A DNA stretch of 64,000 nt from JALEFZ01 sp964564415 (GTDB taxonomy: Bacteria > Bacteroidota > Bacteroidia > J057): positions 124,001 to 188,000 of the forward strand of contig CAZMAV010000005.1 in NCBI GenBank assembly GCA_964564415.1, written 5' to 3'. Each line of letters opens with the position of its first letter. Positions within the stretch are counted from its first letter, which is position 1. The notes under the pieces were generated by a model. That model worked only from the letters and a program-made list of their open reading frames with translations, was not told where the DNA came from and did no database searches. The position numbers were made by a program, and so were the translations under genes. Below are positions 57,401 to 64,000 of this stretch, one piece after another.

Positions 57401-59125
57401 GTTGATGTGCACTTCCGAGCTTGCAAGGACAGGCTCAGCATAAAGGCCGTAGGTTTGTAGGTTGATGTTTTCAATCCTTCCATCCACCTTGTACTGGGCA
57501 GGAGACTCGTCGAGTCGGAGGTCAATATCTACATCAGCAATCCCTTCCCGGTCCCGGTAAAAGACCTTTCCATCCACCTTTCCCTTGGCTACTTCGACCC
57601 TGCTGGCCGCCGAATCTACCTGATAACCCATGATATCAGAATCATTGATCTGCACATCCAGGAAAGCATCCAGGGTTTTGAGATCAAGTCCCTCACCTTT
57701 GATGTTGCCCTTGACATTGAGATTTTTAGAAATAGCCAGTTTTTCGAGGCCCAAACCGTTGAGATTCAGGTTTTCCGTGAGTATCTTTCCCTCATAGGTG
57801 ATTTTAGGATACTTTTTTAGCAAAACCATGTGGAGATCTCCGGCTATTCTGCCCAGGTCTGTATCCATTCCTACATCTACCTGAAAATCATCCAGTTTGC
57901 CCACCATGCTTCCCTCTAATTGCAGTTGCTTGATCGGCTGCAGGACTTTGGGCAGGCCAATAAGAGGGACAAGCTCCTGTAATTCCCCCAGAGAAATGCG
58001 GCTCTCCTGCAAACTTGCATTGATCCTGAGTCTCTTTATGTCCTGATAATCATAGACATTTACCTTGCCCAGTATGCGCGTTTCTCTTCCATAAGCTACC
58101 CGTAGATTTTCACTAAGTATTCTGGAGTTGTCGATAAAACTTCGACCTGAGAGGGAAATCCTTCCCTTTATGGGAATTTTATCACCTAAAAAATAGGAGA
58201 GGTCAGAAAAGTCCAGGATGGAACCCATCTCAAAGTCCAGAACAGTTCCTAATTTTTTGGGATCTTTGAGAAATTCCATTAAGCCAAGCCTTGGAAAGCT
58301 TACCTGGGCTTTGAAATTACTGCCCCGGGTTCTTAGCCTCAGGTTTTTGATGTCCAGTTGTTTTCCCTCACTTTCTTCTGAATATTTTTTATTTTCCAAT
58401 AAAAAGCTAAAGAAGGGAATATTCAGACCTGAGAGGTGTTCATATGCCGAAAATGATCCCAGGTCAAGCTCCATTTCATCGTCTGGTTGAAGGGAGAGAC
58501 TGGTTTGAAGTTCAAGGTCTTGCAGGCGGAAATTTTGGTGGATAAACCTACCCTTTCTGACAGAATCGATGGCTGTGCTGCTGGAATCGCAGTAACTCAG
58601 CTTGCCTTCGGAAATTAAAAAATCAGAAAGGCGGATACCCACAGGCTGCGAAGATTCAGATTTCTTTTCTGGGGCAAAGGCATCAAGGATAAATTGAAAA
58701 TTTGCCCTGCCATTTCCGTCTTTATATATGTCAATTTCGGGTTGATCCAGTTCCAGCCCATTTATCTTTAGCTGAGCTACTGTATCTGAGACAAAAAGGT
58801 AATTCCAAAGCGAAAAATTAATTACCGATAACCTCAAGCCCCTCATTTTGAGTAAAGCATTTCCTGATTCATCCTCTATTTTAAGGCCTTCGAGGACGAC
58901 CTTGTCGGGTAGGGCTATGCTGACTTCCTCCAGGCTGACTTCGCTGCCTATTTTTCTTTCCAAAGCCCAGTCGGCCTGGGAAACCAGAAAAGTCTGAACC
59001 TGAGGCAGGCTTATCAGCCAGCCGATGAAGACGATAAAAATGAGAAGTATACTGATGACATTTCCCAGCACCCGTACAAGGCGGAATTTTTTTCGATTAC
59101 TGGATTTTCTTTTTGTTGGAGGCAT
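54467..59125 (-). CDS. tamB: TamB-family translocation and assembly module protein
   Basis: 1,552 residues, mostly beta. One N-terminal membrane anchor (LGNVISILLIFIVFIGWLISL, about 22-42) precedes AsmA-like repeats such as DIKNLRLRTRGSNFKAQVSFP, and the C-terminal third is the DUF490/TamB domain (VNIIFDERVGDIIRARGEGSLGMYI; TFSMEGDYTIMDGDYLFTM; LVSYINSINEFDEQELNNQVFSLIVFNRFAP). TamB-type proteins span the periplasm as a long hydrophobic groove and carry phospholipid or assist outer-membrane protein insertion. No TamA/BamA-like gene is adjacent. It is divergent from tsaD, as in many Bacteroidota. Confidence 0.92.
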   Translation of the reverse strand: MPPTKRKSSNRKKFRLVRVLGNVISILLIFIVFIGWLISLPQVQTFLVSQADWALERKIGSEVSLEEVSIALPDKVVLEGLKIEDESGNALLKMRGLRLSVINFSLWNYLFVSDTVAQLKINGLELDQPEIDIYKDGNGRANFQFILDAFAPEKKSESSQPVGIRLSDFLISEGKLSYCDSSSTAIDSVRKGRFIHQNFRLQDLELQTSLSLQPDDEMELDLGSFSAYEHLSGLNIPFFSFLLENKKYSEESEGKQLDIKNLRLRTRGSNFKAQVSFPRLGLMEFLKDPKKLGTVLDFEMGSILDFSDLSYFLGDKIPIKGRISLSGRSFIDNSRILSENLRVAYGRETRILGKVNVYDYQDIKRLRINASLQESRISLGELQELVPLIGLPKVLQPIKQLQLEGSMVGKLDDFQVDVGMDTDLGRIAGDLHMVLLKKYPKITYEGKILTENLNLNGLGLEKLAISKNLNVKGNIKGEGLDLKTLDAFLDVQINDSDIMGYQVDSAASRVEVAKGKVDGKVFYRDREGIADVDIDLRLDESPAQYKVDGRIENINLQTYGLYAEPVLASSEVHINIKGDSIDNLSGEANLLHSRLFHSAEQKEVRIPDLFFQAQENSSTYKYFNLKSSLVDADLAGTFSYAQATDLLERLYKEIGLYFANDDSAIQAYYATKVSDSIDLKIQMGIATKDSLSNLLDFFKVPVAVAPGTFLSAYLLYEGAPERKYREEKFNLDIEGDSITYRDFKSYGSFANLKIVKSPDRSSFKIDAEVDADSFGVGPAFTLDQLSIRSNLQGNSVQSSVNFKQRESRGIASFAADTRLRDNGDIYTTFDSASALIIHGDTLTIDQDHNITINGSEVYIENLVLQNDERYYRVNGSVSEDINEKLELQFNRFDLTTINEFYPLQVDVAGFLGGTVTARALLDKPIVELGARISAFEFEGYPYGNIFTRALWSQELNIVDLGTYLIQSAGDTTLNLRGSYSLIDKESPMNFKLESQSGIPLDFVSPFVAGELYNLEGNVDLNSFTITGNLNEPIVLGRGKFREAGFGISYFQTAYRFDGSILFDNQHMNFENIAVTDRFGNVANLYGDIRHRGFQEFTFNLQLASAKNFLLMDTDKSDNSFFYGKLLLDEAFADITGNLKKISVLANTSFAPGSELNLPVNYKSEFNRPDYILFKGEEEQGLTAQTDLLGFDLNFTAYATEDLEVNIIFDERVGDIIRARGEGSLGMYINESGTFSMEGDYTIMDGDYLFTMENLINKKFVVTEGSTLSWDGDPFDGNIDIDAIYATLADISAIDEGNNSRVLTHVMMHMEGPLMQPEISLEIRFPGVNATTASSLVSYINSINEFDEQELNNQVFSLIVFNRFAPQGSLAGSDDTGLQVASDAVATTLSELLNNQLNYWVSRATGDKLNVNLNTGVDRNIQNDLVIDDVNLQVSAKLFGDRVTIERDGNLLEKYSTDNIEGIIGNISLTIRLLPGKDGGRNQTNPSELVLEVFGRQDILEQEDAYQTGVGLFYKKDLNKLSQIFKRKAREEQDNVKQQEPGIPDSLKQDDGG

Positions 59126-59268
59126 GTTGATTATAAATACCCGTTAGGCCCTGTTCTTGTTGCCTGTAGGTTAGTTTTCAATGGGCAAACTACGAAATAT
59201 CCATCACAGGATAGCGGATGATGTAGGGCCAGACTAGCAATCTTCCACTTTTCGGCTTCGGAAGAGCC

Positions 59269-59300
59269 TTTGCGATATATTTATTCTCTGGCTAAATTTG
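59269..59300 (+). promoter_or_regulatory. Promoter of tsaD
   Basis: TTTG at 59269-59272, 20 nt, TAAATTTG at 59293-59300. Both elements match the consensus perfectly. The start would fall at about 59305, only a few bases before the ATG at 59307, so the mRNA would be essentially leaderless. Confidence 0.75.
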
Positions 59301-59306
59301 TAGGCT

Positions 59307-60320
59307 ATGAATCAAGATTCACTCATCCTTGCCATCGAAACTTCCTGTGATGAGACATCAGCAGCTATCCTGCAGGGCCCTCAGGTACTGGCCAACATTA
59401 TCAGTTCCCAGGTTCAGCATGAGGAATATGGAGGGGTGATTCCTGAACTGGCTTCCCGGCTTCACCAGCAGCAGATCATACGGGTGGTGGAGGAAGCTCT
59501 TAAGCGTGCATCAAAGCAAAAAAAAGACCTGGATGCCATTGCTGTAACCCAGGGTCCCGGCTTGCTGGGAGCCTTGCTGGTAGGCAATAGCTTTGCCAAA
59601 GCCCTGTCCTTTGGGCTGGACATACCTCTGATCGGAGTCCATCACATGCAGGGCCATGTTTTGGCCAACTTTCTCACGGATAATCCCCCTGCCTTTCCCT
59701 TTATTTGCCTCACTGTATCTGGAGGGCACACCCAACTGATCTATGTTCGGAATTACCTCGACATGGAAATCATCGGAGAAACCATGGATGATGCAGCGGG
59801 AGAAGCTTTTGACAAGGCCGCCAAACTCATGGGCCTTCCTTATCCCGGCGGACCTCACATTGACCGTCTTGCTAGCCAAGGCAACAAGGAAGCCTTTACC
59901 TTTCCCGAACCTGAGGTCGGAGCCTACGACTTCAGCTTTAGTGGCTTGAAGACCTCTTTTTTATACTTACTCAAAGACGGACTCAAAACAAAGGAGGATT
60001 TCATTGAAGTCCACCAAAAAGATATTTCAGCTTCTTACCAGAAAAAGATCGTCGATATTCTGCTGAAAAAGCTAAGGCTGGCAGCTCAAAATTATAAGGT
60101 CAGCCACCTGGCCATCGCAGGAGGAGTCTCTGCCAACAGCGAACTCCGCAGACGCTTCATGGAGGTTTGTGCAGAAAATGGCTATCAGAGCCACCTTCCT
60201 CCCTTCGAGTTTTGTACCGACAATGCAGCCATGATAGGCTTTGCAGGCTTACAAAAATATTTTAAAGGAGAGTTTCTCGACCTGGATCAGACTCCTTTTA
60301 CCCGAGGGAAATTGGCATGA
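59307..60320 (+). CDS. tsaD: tRNA N6-threonylcarbamoyladenosine transferase
   Basis: Transfers the threonylcarbamoyl group to A37 of ANN-decoding tRNAs. 337 residues, typical. ASKHA-fold motifs: AIETSCDETSAAI, LLVGNSFAKALS, metal-binding HHMQGHVLANF, VSGGHTQLIYV, DDAAGEAFDKAAKLMGL, and AIAGGVSANSELRRRF. The partner genes tsaB, tsaC and tsaE are not in the window. Single gene, with a well-formed promoter and almost no leader. Confidence 0.96.
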   Translation: MNQDSLILAIETSCDETSAAILQGPQVLANIISSQVQHEEYGGVIPELASRLHQQQIIRVVEEALKRASKQKKDLDAIAVTQGPGLLGALLVGNSFAKALSFGLDIPLIGVHHMQGHVLANFLTDNPPAFPFICLTVSGGHTQLIYVRNYLDMEIIGETMDDAAGEAFDKAAKLMGLPYPGGPHIDRLASQGNKEAFTFPEPEVGAYDFSFSGLKTSFLYLLKDGLKTKEDFIEVHQKDISASYQKKIVDILLKKLRLAAQNYKVSHLAIAGGVSANSELRRRFMEVCAENGYQSHLPPFEFCTDNAAMIGFAGLQKYFKGEFLDLDQTPFTRGKLA

Positions 60321-60399
60321 GCATGATTTGCCTGAAATATGCTAAGCACAAAAGTCGGTCCCTGACACCTCTTCCTTACATTGTTCTTTTGTAAGAAAC

Positions 60400-62637
60400 T
60401 TAAAGCTTGATGAACTTACCTTCCCAGGCCACTTTGTTGGACCTTAGGCGAATGAAGTAAATACCAGGCTTCCAAAGGCTGAGGTCGTATCTGCTCAGGC
60501 TTGCGTTGGAGACCTGGTCGGCGACTTTTTTACCTTGGGCATCAAAAATCTGAATGGAAGCTGGAAAGGCAGCCTCCGGCAAAAACAAGGTCAGTTTCTG
60601 AACCGCGGGATTGGGATAAATCCTGACTTCCTCAAAATCTGGAATAGGGTCCGGTTGGCGCAGGGCCTTTTGGGTGCAGGTAACTGGGTTCAAAATTAGG
60701 TAAGTCGTGTCTGTTTTTTCTTGCCATTGAGCTACAACCCGGATTTCGGCGGTCTCAAAATTTTCAGGCAGGTACTGAAGGGTCAGAAACTGCTTTCGCT
60801 CTCCCTGTAATTTATATGACCAGTCTTCGGGAATTCCTGTCCAGGAAAAATTTGCATTAAAGGGCCCTACCGCCTCGAAGAGATATTTGCGATCACGGTC
60901 ATTGAGGCAGAGATCCGGATTGCCCAATATATGGATGCATTCGCTTGTATTAGGCTGGCCAATACCTACGAGAGACCAGGCATTTTTCAATTGGGCTGCC
61001 TGATGAGAGCAGAAGCCAAAAAGGTCTTCAGCTGCGCGAATACTGCCTTTCCGGAGGTCGTTAAAATCAGAAGTGGACAGGAGGTAGTAGCGGATGGTTT
61101 GGAGAACGATTTCTGTGGCGTCTTCCACTGAAATGGGTCGAACAAGGCCTCCCGGACCTCCTTGTGTAAGGATATAAAACCAATGGCTGACAATAGAAGA
61201 ATTCTGGTGAATGCCACAATTGTCATTACTGGTGGGAGAATTTCCAGAAGAGGGTAGGGGGCAGTTTTCGTAGCTATCGTCAAACCAATAGGGGTCTTTA
61301 TTACCGGCAAAAACAGGCATGCCAAAGACAGCAGGGTCGCTCAGAGAGCGTAAAGGCTTAGCTTCCTCTCCCAGTGTCCAGTCCCAACTTCCCTGTGCAA
61401 ATAACACGCTACGCTCAAGCATGACGGCCAGTATATCAGCCAGTCCTTCATTGATGGCTCCAGGTTGCCGTTCATTGATCAGTCCGGCATGTCTGCGGAT
61501 AAAGGCATGAGCATACTCGTGCCCCAGCACATCCAGGGTAGCCAGGCTCTTGCCATTGATATTTCCGATGAAAATCTGGTGAATATCTTTGGAAACTAGG
61601 TAGCGGGCGTTTTCTGCGGGACTTCCATCGGCCTCCTTCCAATCTACCAGCAGCCGTATTTCTTCTCCTTCCTGACCCGGACCAATCCAGTCGCTGGCCT
61701 CCGCAAAAAATTCTATGGCTTCCTGTAAGGCCCAGTATGCAGTGGTAGCGTCTTGGTGATGTTCTCCCCAATTGCTGCTGCTGTGGGTTAATTTTGGAAG
61801 ACGGCCCCAGGATTTTCCTTCCCCAAAGCTATTGAGCTCATAAGCCCTCGCCTCTATTTGATTGGGCCCACAACTTTGCAGGACATAATCGTCAAGCCAA
61901 CCCTCCCTTTGCCTTATGTTAAGGTTTTGCTCTCCATAATAATGGGTTTCTACCTGAGCCTGTGCGGGATCGCAAAAGGCAGATTGTGAAAATTGCCTGA
62001 GAATCTTTCCGGTATGGGCATCAAGCCATAATTCGTAGTTGTCATCGGGATCAATGCTTCGGACCTCCATTTGGTAAACCAGGGAAAACTCTTGATAATC
62101 GGCCTTTTTGGGAGCAAATAGCAGACGGGCGCTGGGATAGTAGGTGGCTCCGGGATCCTCCTGACTTTCCTTAAGGTCTTTTTCCCAATACGGATTTTCC
62201 CAGGCATAATGAAGGCCCTTGATTTGGCTTAGGGCAAAGGGTACAGCGAGTTTTCGGGGAATAATATTGTTGGTGTCCGGCAGTATAGATGGGGGAATGT
62301 ACCGACCGTGAAGAAACTGGAATATATCTTGGTCAAGAAGTGCAGAAATCCGAGCTTGGTATATGGGAATACCCAGATGCTCCTGCTGAAAATGAAGCAT
62401 TTCCTGGCCTTCTAGTGGTGCTGGGCCTTGGGTGCTGCTAAATTCCATGTCCTTGGGCCACCCCAGGTGAAGGAGGAGGTCCTCCCATTCTGCCTGATGG
62501 AAATCTCTGTCAGGATCCCACCAGCGGTTGTGGTCGCATCCTGGACAGACTTTACTTCCCTGTGGGACTTCATTGTCCTGGGCACATACCCAAAACGGAC
62601 TCAGAAATAGCAATCCCAGGATTATTTTTGGCAGCAT
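60400..62637 (-). CDS. Secreted M4 (thermolysin-like) metallopeptidase with T9SS sorting domain
   Basis: 745 residues with signal peptide LPKIILGLLFLSPFWVCA. A propeptide (PepSY/FTP-like) covers about 20-250. The catalytic part has zinc motif LGHEYAHAF (HExxH) and NEGLADILAVMLE, giving the third ligand Glu; DNCGIHQNSSIVSHWFYIL aligns with the thermolysin segment carrying the catalytic His. The C-terminus (RIYPNPAVQKLTLFL ... KPGIYFIRLRSNK) is a type IX sorting domain. It is thus an exported protease, probably for protein breakdown outside the cell. Monocistronic. Confidence 0.9.
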   Translation of the reverse strand: MLPKIILGLLFLSPFWVCAQDNEVPQGSKVCPGCDHNRWWDPDRDFHQAEWEDLLLHLGWPKDMEFSSTQGPAPLEGQEMLHFQQEHLGIPIYQARISALLDQDIFQFLHGRYIPPSILPDTNNIIPRKLAVPFALSQIKGLHYAWENPYWEKDLKESQEDPGATYYPSARLLFAPKKADYQEFSLVYQMEVRSIDPDDNYELWLDAHTGKILRQFSQSAFCDPAQAQVETHYYGEQNLNIRQREGWLDDYVLQSCGPNQIEARAYELNSFGEGKSWGRLPKLTHSSSNWGEHHQDATTAYWALQEAIEFFAEASDWIGPGQEGEEIRLLVDWKEADGSPAENARYLVSKDIHQIFIGNINGKSLATLDVLGHEYAHAFIRRHAGLINERQPGAINEGLADILAVMLERSVLFAQGSWDWTLGEEAKPLRSLSDPAVFGMPVFAGNKDPYWFDDSYENCPLPSSGNSPTSNDNCGIHQNSSIVSHWFYILTQGGPGGLVRPISVEDATEIVLQTIRYYLLSTSDFNDLRKGSIRAAEDLFGFCSHQAAQLKNAWSLVGIGQPNTSECIHILGNPDLCLNDRDRKYLFEAVGPFNANFSWTGIPEDWSYKLQGERKQFLTLQYLPENFETAEIRVVAQWQEKTDTTYLILNPVTCTQKALRQPDPIPDFEEVRIYPNPAVQKLTLFLPEAAFPASIQIFDAQGKKVADQVSNASLSRYDLSLWKPGIYFIRLRSNKVAWEGKFIKL

Positions 62638-62717
62638 AGGACACTCGTTTAAGAGGTTTTAAAATCGGAATAATCCCCTCTAATTCAAAATTCTATTTCA
62701 ATCGACAGCAGGAATAT

Positions 62718-63569
62718 TTAGGCTTCCCCCCAGCTCAATTCTTCTAATTCCGTAAGGGCTCGCTGGATCCTGGGCTTGGGTATTCTCATTTCTTCGAGTT
62801 TTTTTCTCTCCCCCACCATGGCCCTCGCCAGGACAATGCCTTCGTCGAGCAGAAGCTTCTTTTCCTTTTTGGTAATAGAAGTTACGCTTGTAATGGGATA
62901 AAGCTTGGAGGCGTCTATCAGATCCTTGAGGTTGCCCCGTTTGGGAAAGGACCAGGAGATGAGGTGCAGGCCTGCACAACTCCCATAATGCTGAGCATCT
63001 TGGGAAAATTCACCGTTGGTAACGATCCAGCCTTCGATCTTTTTAGCCTCGTGTTCCTCCTCTCCTTTCCACCTGTTGTGAAGGTCCCGAAAGCGCGAGT
63101 CGATGTAAAGGGGAACTTTGACGTCTAGCCTTTTATCGGCCTTATAGCCAAATTTACACTCTACAGCTATCCTGAGCTTGCCATTGTCGCCCAGCACGTC
63201 AACCTCGTGGGAAATGCAGCGGCCCTCTATGGTAGTTCCTACCTCAACTTCAAAGCCCTGTTTCTTGAGTAACTCACCTATGTAGTGCTCAAAGGGATAG
63301 CCGGAGGGGCCCAGCTCCATGATGGCCCGCTTCAATTTATATCGGGCTGCGCTGGCCCTGTCTTCCCGGCGCAGCATCGAAAATGCCTTTCGGTATATTT
63401 TATGAGTTGGAATGCCGTGATAGAGCTCTTCCTCTACCTGCTTCATGATCATCAGGGCAGTTTCTTCAGAAGCTCCCGCCTTAAAAAGGGAATGCTTTAA
63501 TTTGGAAGGGTCATAGACAACCTCTTTGCCCGATGCCTTTCTGATGATCATAGCTTTGCTTTTTTTCAT
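62718..63569 (-). CDS. ATP-cone domain fused to a restriction-endonuclease-like (Mrr-type) domain
   Basis: 283 residues. Residues about 6-90 form an ATP-cone (IIRKASGKEVVYDPSKLKHSLFKAGASEE) as in ribonucleotide reductase and NrdR. The rest (about 95-225) is PD-(D/E)xK nuclease-like, with the acidic residue in SHEVDVLG and ECKFGYK as the E-x-K part. The product may be an ATP-sensing nuclease; no restriction partner is nearby. The combination is found in Bacteroidota and archaea and is annotated only as restriction endonuclease. Function unproven. Confidence 0.8.
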   Translation of the reverse strand: MKKSKAMIIRKASGKEVVYDPSKLKHSLFKAGASEETALMIMKQVEEELYHGIPTHKIYRKAFSMLRREDRASAARYKLKRAIMELGPSGYPFEHYIGELLKKQGFEVEVGTTIEGRCISHEVDVLGDNGKLRIAVECKFGYKADKRLDVKVPLYIDSRFRDLHNRWKGEEEHEAKKIEGWIVTNGEFSQDAQHYGSCAGLHLISWSFPKRGNLKDLIDASKLYPITSVTSITKKEKKLLLDEGIVLARAMVGERKKLEEMRIPKPRIQRALTELEELSWGEA

Positions 63570-63703
63570 GAATGGAAGTAAAATTTACCTATTTTTGCCA
63601 TCCTTTTAATAAAAAGAAGAAAAGGACCAGTCCTGCTTTTTGGACATGCTTTTTCAAAAGGATGACATTGTGATACTACCTTTAGGTGTTAATTTGTGTT
63701 GAC

Positions 63704-64000
63704 ATGAGAGTGATGAAATTCGGGGGAGCCTCCGTAAAAAACGCGGAAGCTATCAGAAATGTAGGCAAAATACTGGAAGCCTATCAGGATAAGCCCCTTC
63801 TGATTGTGGTTTCAGCTATGAACAAGACTACCAATCACCTAGAAAACCTAGCATTCCTGGCCCGGGATGGGAAGGAAAAAGAAGCCTTTGAGCAATTTGA
63901 AAAAATTAAAAAATTTCACCTCACTCATGTAGAAGACCTTTTTCAGGGTGAGCAAAAAGAAGAAGTCGCCAAAAAGGTCATGGGCCACATCCATACCATC
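63704..64000 (+). CDS. lysC: Aspartate kinase, 5' part (runs off the window)
   Basis: The first 99 codons of an aspartokinase: VMKFGGASVKNAEAIRNVG and LLIVVSAMNKTTNHLENLA are signature. It phosphorylates aspartate in the lysine/threonine/methionine pathway and thus feeds dapF. Whether it is monofunctional or fused to homoserine dehydrogenase cannot be seen. Truncated at the window end. Confidence 0.9.
   Translation, partial: MRVMKFGGASVKNAEAIRNVGKILEAYQDKPLLIVVSAMNKTTNHLENLAFLARDGKEKEAFEQFEKIKKFHLTHVEDLFQGEQKEEVAKKVMGHIHTI

Overview
The window looks like a chromosomal segment of a Bacteroidota bacterium, most likely of the Saprospiria/Lewinella type (lineage inferred from protein character, not from a search). 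Two secreted enzymes, an alpha-amylase and an M4 metallopeptidase, end in YPNPA-type type IX secretion sorting domains. Promoters fit the Bacteroidota pattern TTG/TTTG, about 19-21 nt, TAnnTTTG. Most genes lack Shine-Dalgarno sequences, with rpsU a striking exception. The gene content (TamB next to tsaD, fused E1 alpha/beta dehydrogenase, DAHP synthase fused to chorismate mutase, DUF5522 protein) is also typical of that phylum. TAG, TAA and TGA all serve as ordinary stops.

Layout. 0-6.5 kb (minus): fur, a STAS protein and purA in one run, a tiny basic-tailed membrane protein, a fatty acid desaturase, a sugar nucleotidyltransferase followed by a YdeI-family gene without a canonical start, and an SPFH protein. 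6.8-14.1 kb (plus): hisS, hutH, then the aromatic amino acid operon pheA - aminotransferase - tyrA - DAHP synthase/chorismate mutase, preceded by what looks like a ribosome-mediated attenuator with a Tyr/Phe-rich leader peptide. 14.2-23.7 kb: lytic transglycosylase, an AT-rich gap with DnaA-box-like sites, an outer-membrane protein, a large cytochrome/PA14/DUF1080 fusion, dapF, and a helix-hairpin-helix beta-barrel protein. 23.9-28.4 kb: two M24 peptidases and, convergent to them, an M19 dipeptidase frame intact except for four in-frame TAG codons. 28.4-35 kb: sulfotransferase-like protein, dynamin-like GTPase, a 56-bp tandem repeat array broken by a 100-N assembly gap, a TonB-TPR protein and a VWA protein.

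35-43 kb (plus): a putative small RNA whose terminator hairpin is homologous to the 56-bp repeat units, with compensatory base changes, then fused E1 dehydrogenase, GH31 and secreted GH13 amylase. 43-46 kb (minus): raiA, xerC, rpsU, aroA. 46-54 kb: TPR protein, tRNA-Leu(UAA), a GT-C glycosyltransferase with a sulfotransferase, a cytoplasmic BtuF-like protein, a Cys-rich protein, an NYN-domain protein, a 5'-truncated YdeI-like gene and tRNA-Leu(CAA). 54-64 kb: PPP phosphatase, TamB, tsaD, M4 peptidase, ATP-cone/Mrr-like nuclease and the 5' part of an aspartate kinase.

The observations most worth following are: (1) the RNA hairpin family shared by the tandem array at 31.1-31.4 kb and the small transcript at 35.1-35.2 kb; (2) the M19 dipeptidase with four internal TAG codons and an otherwise intact active site; (3) the leader-peptide attenuator in front of pheA. 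All homology calls are by eye from motifs; no database search was run.
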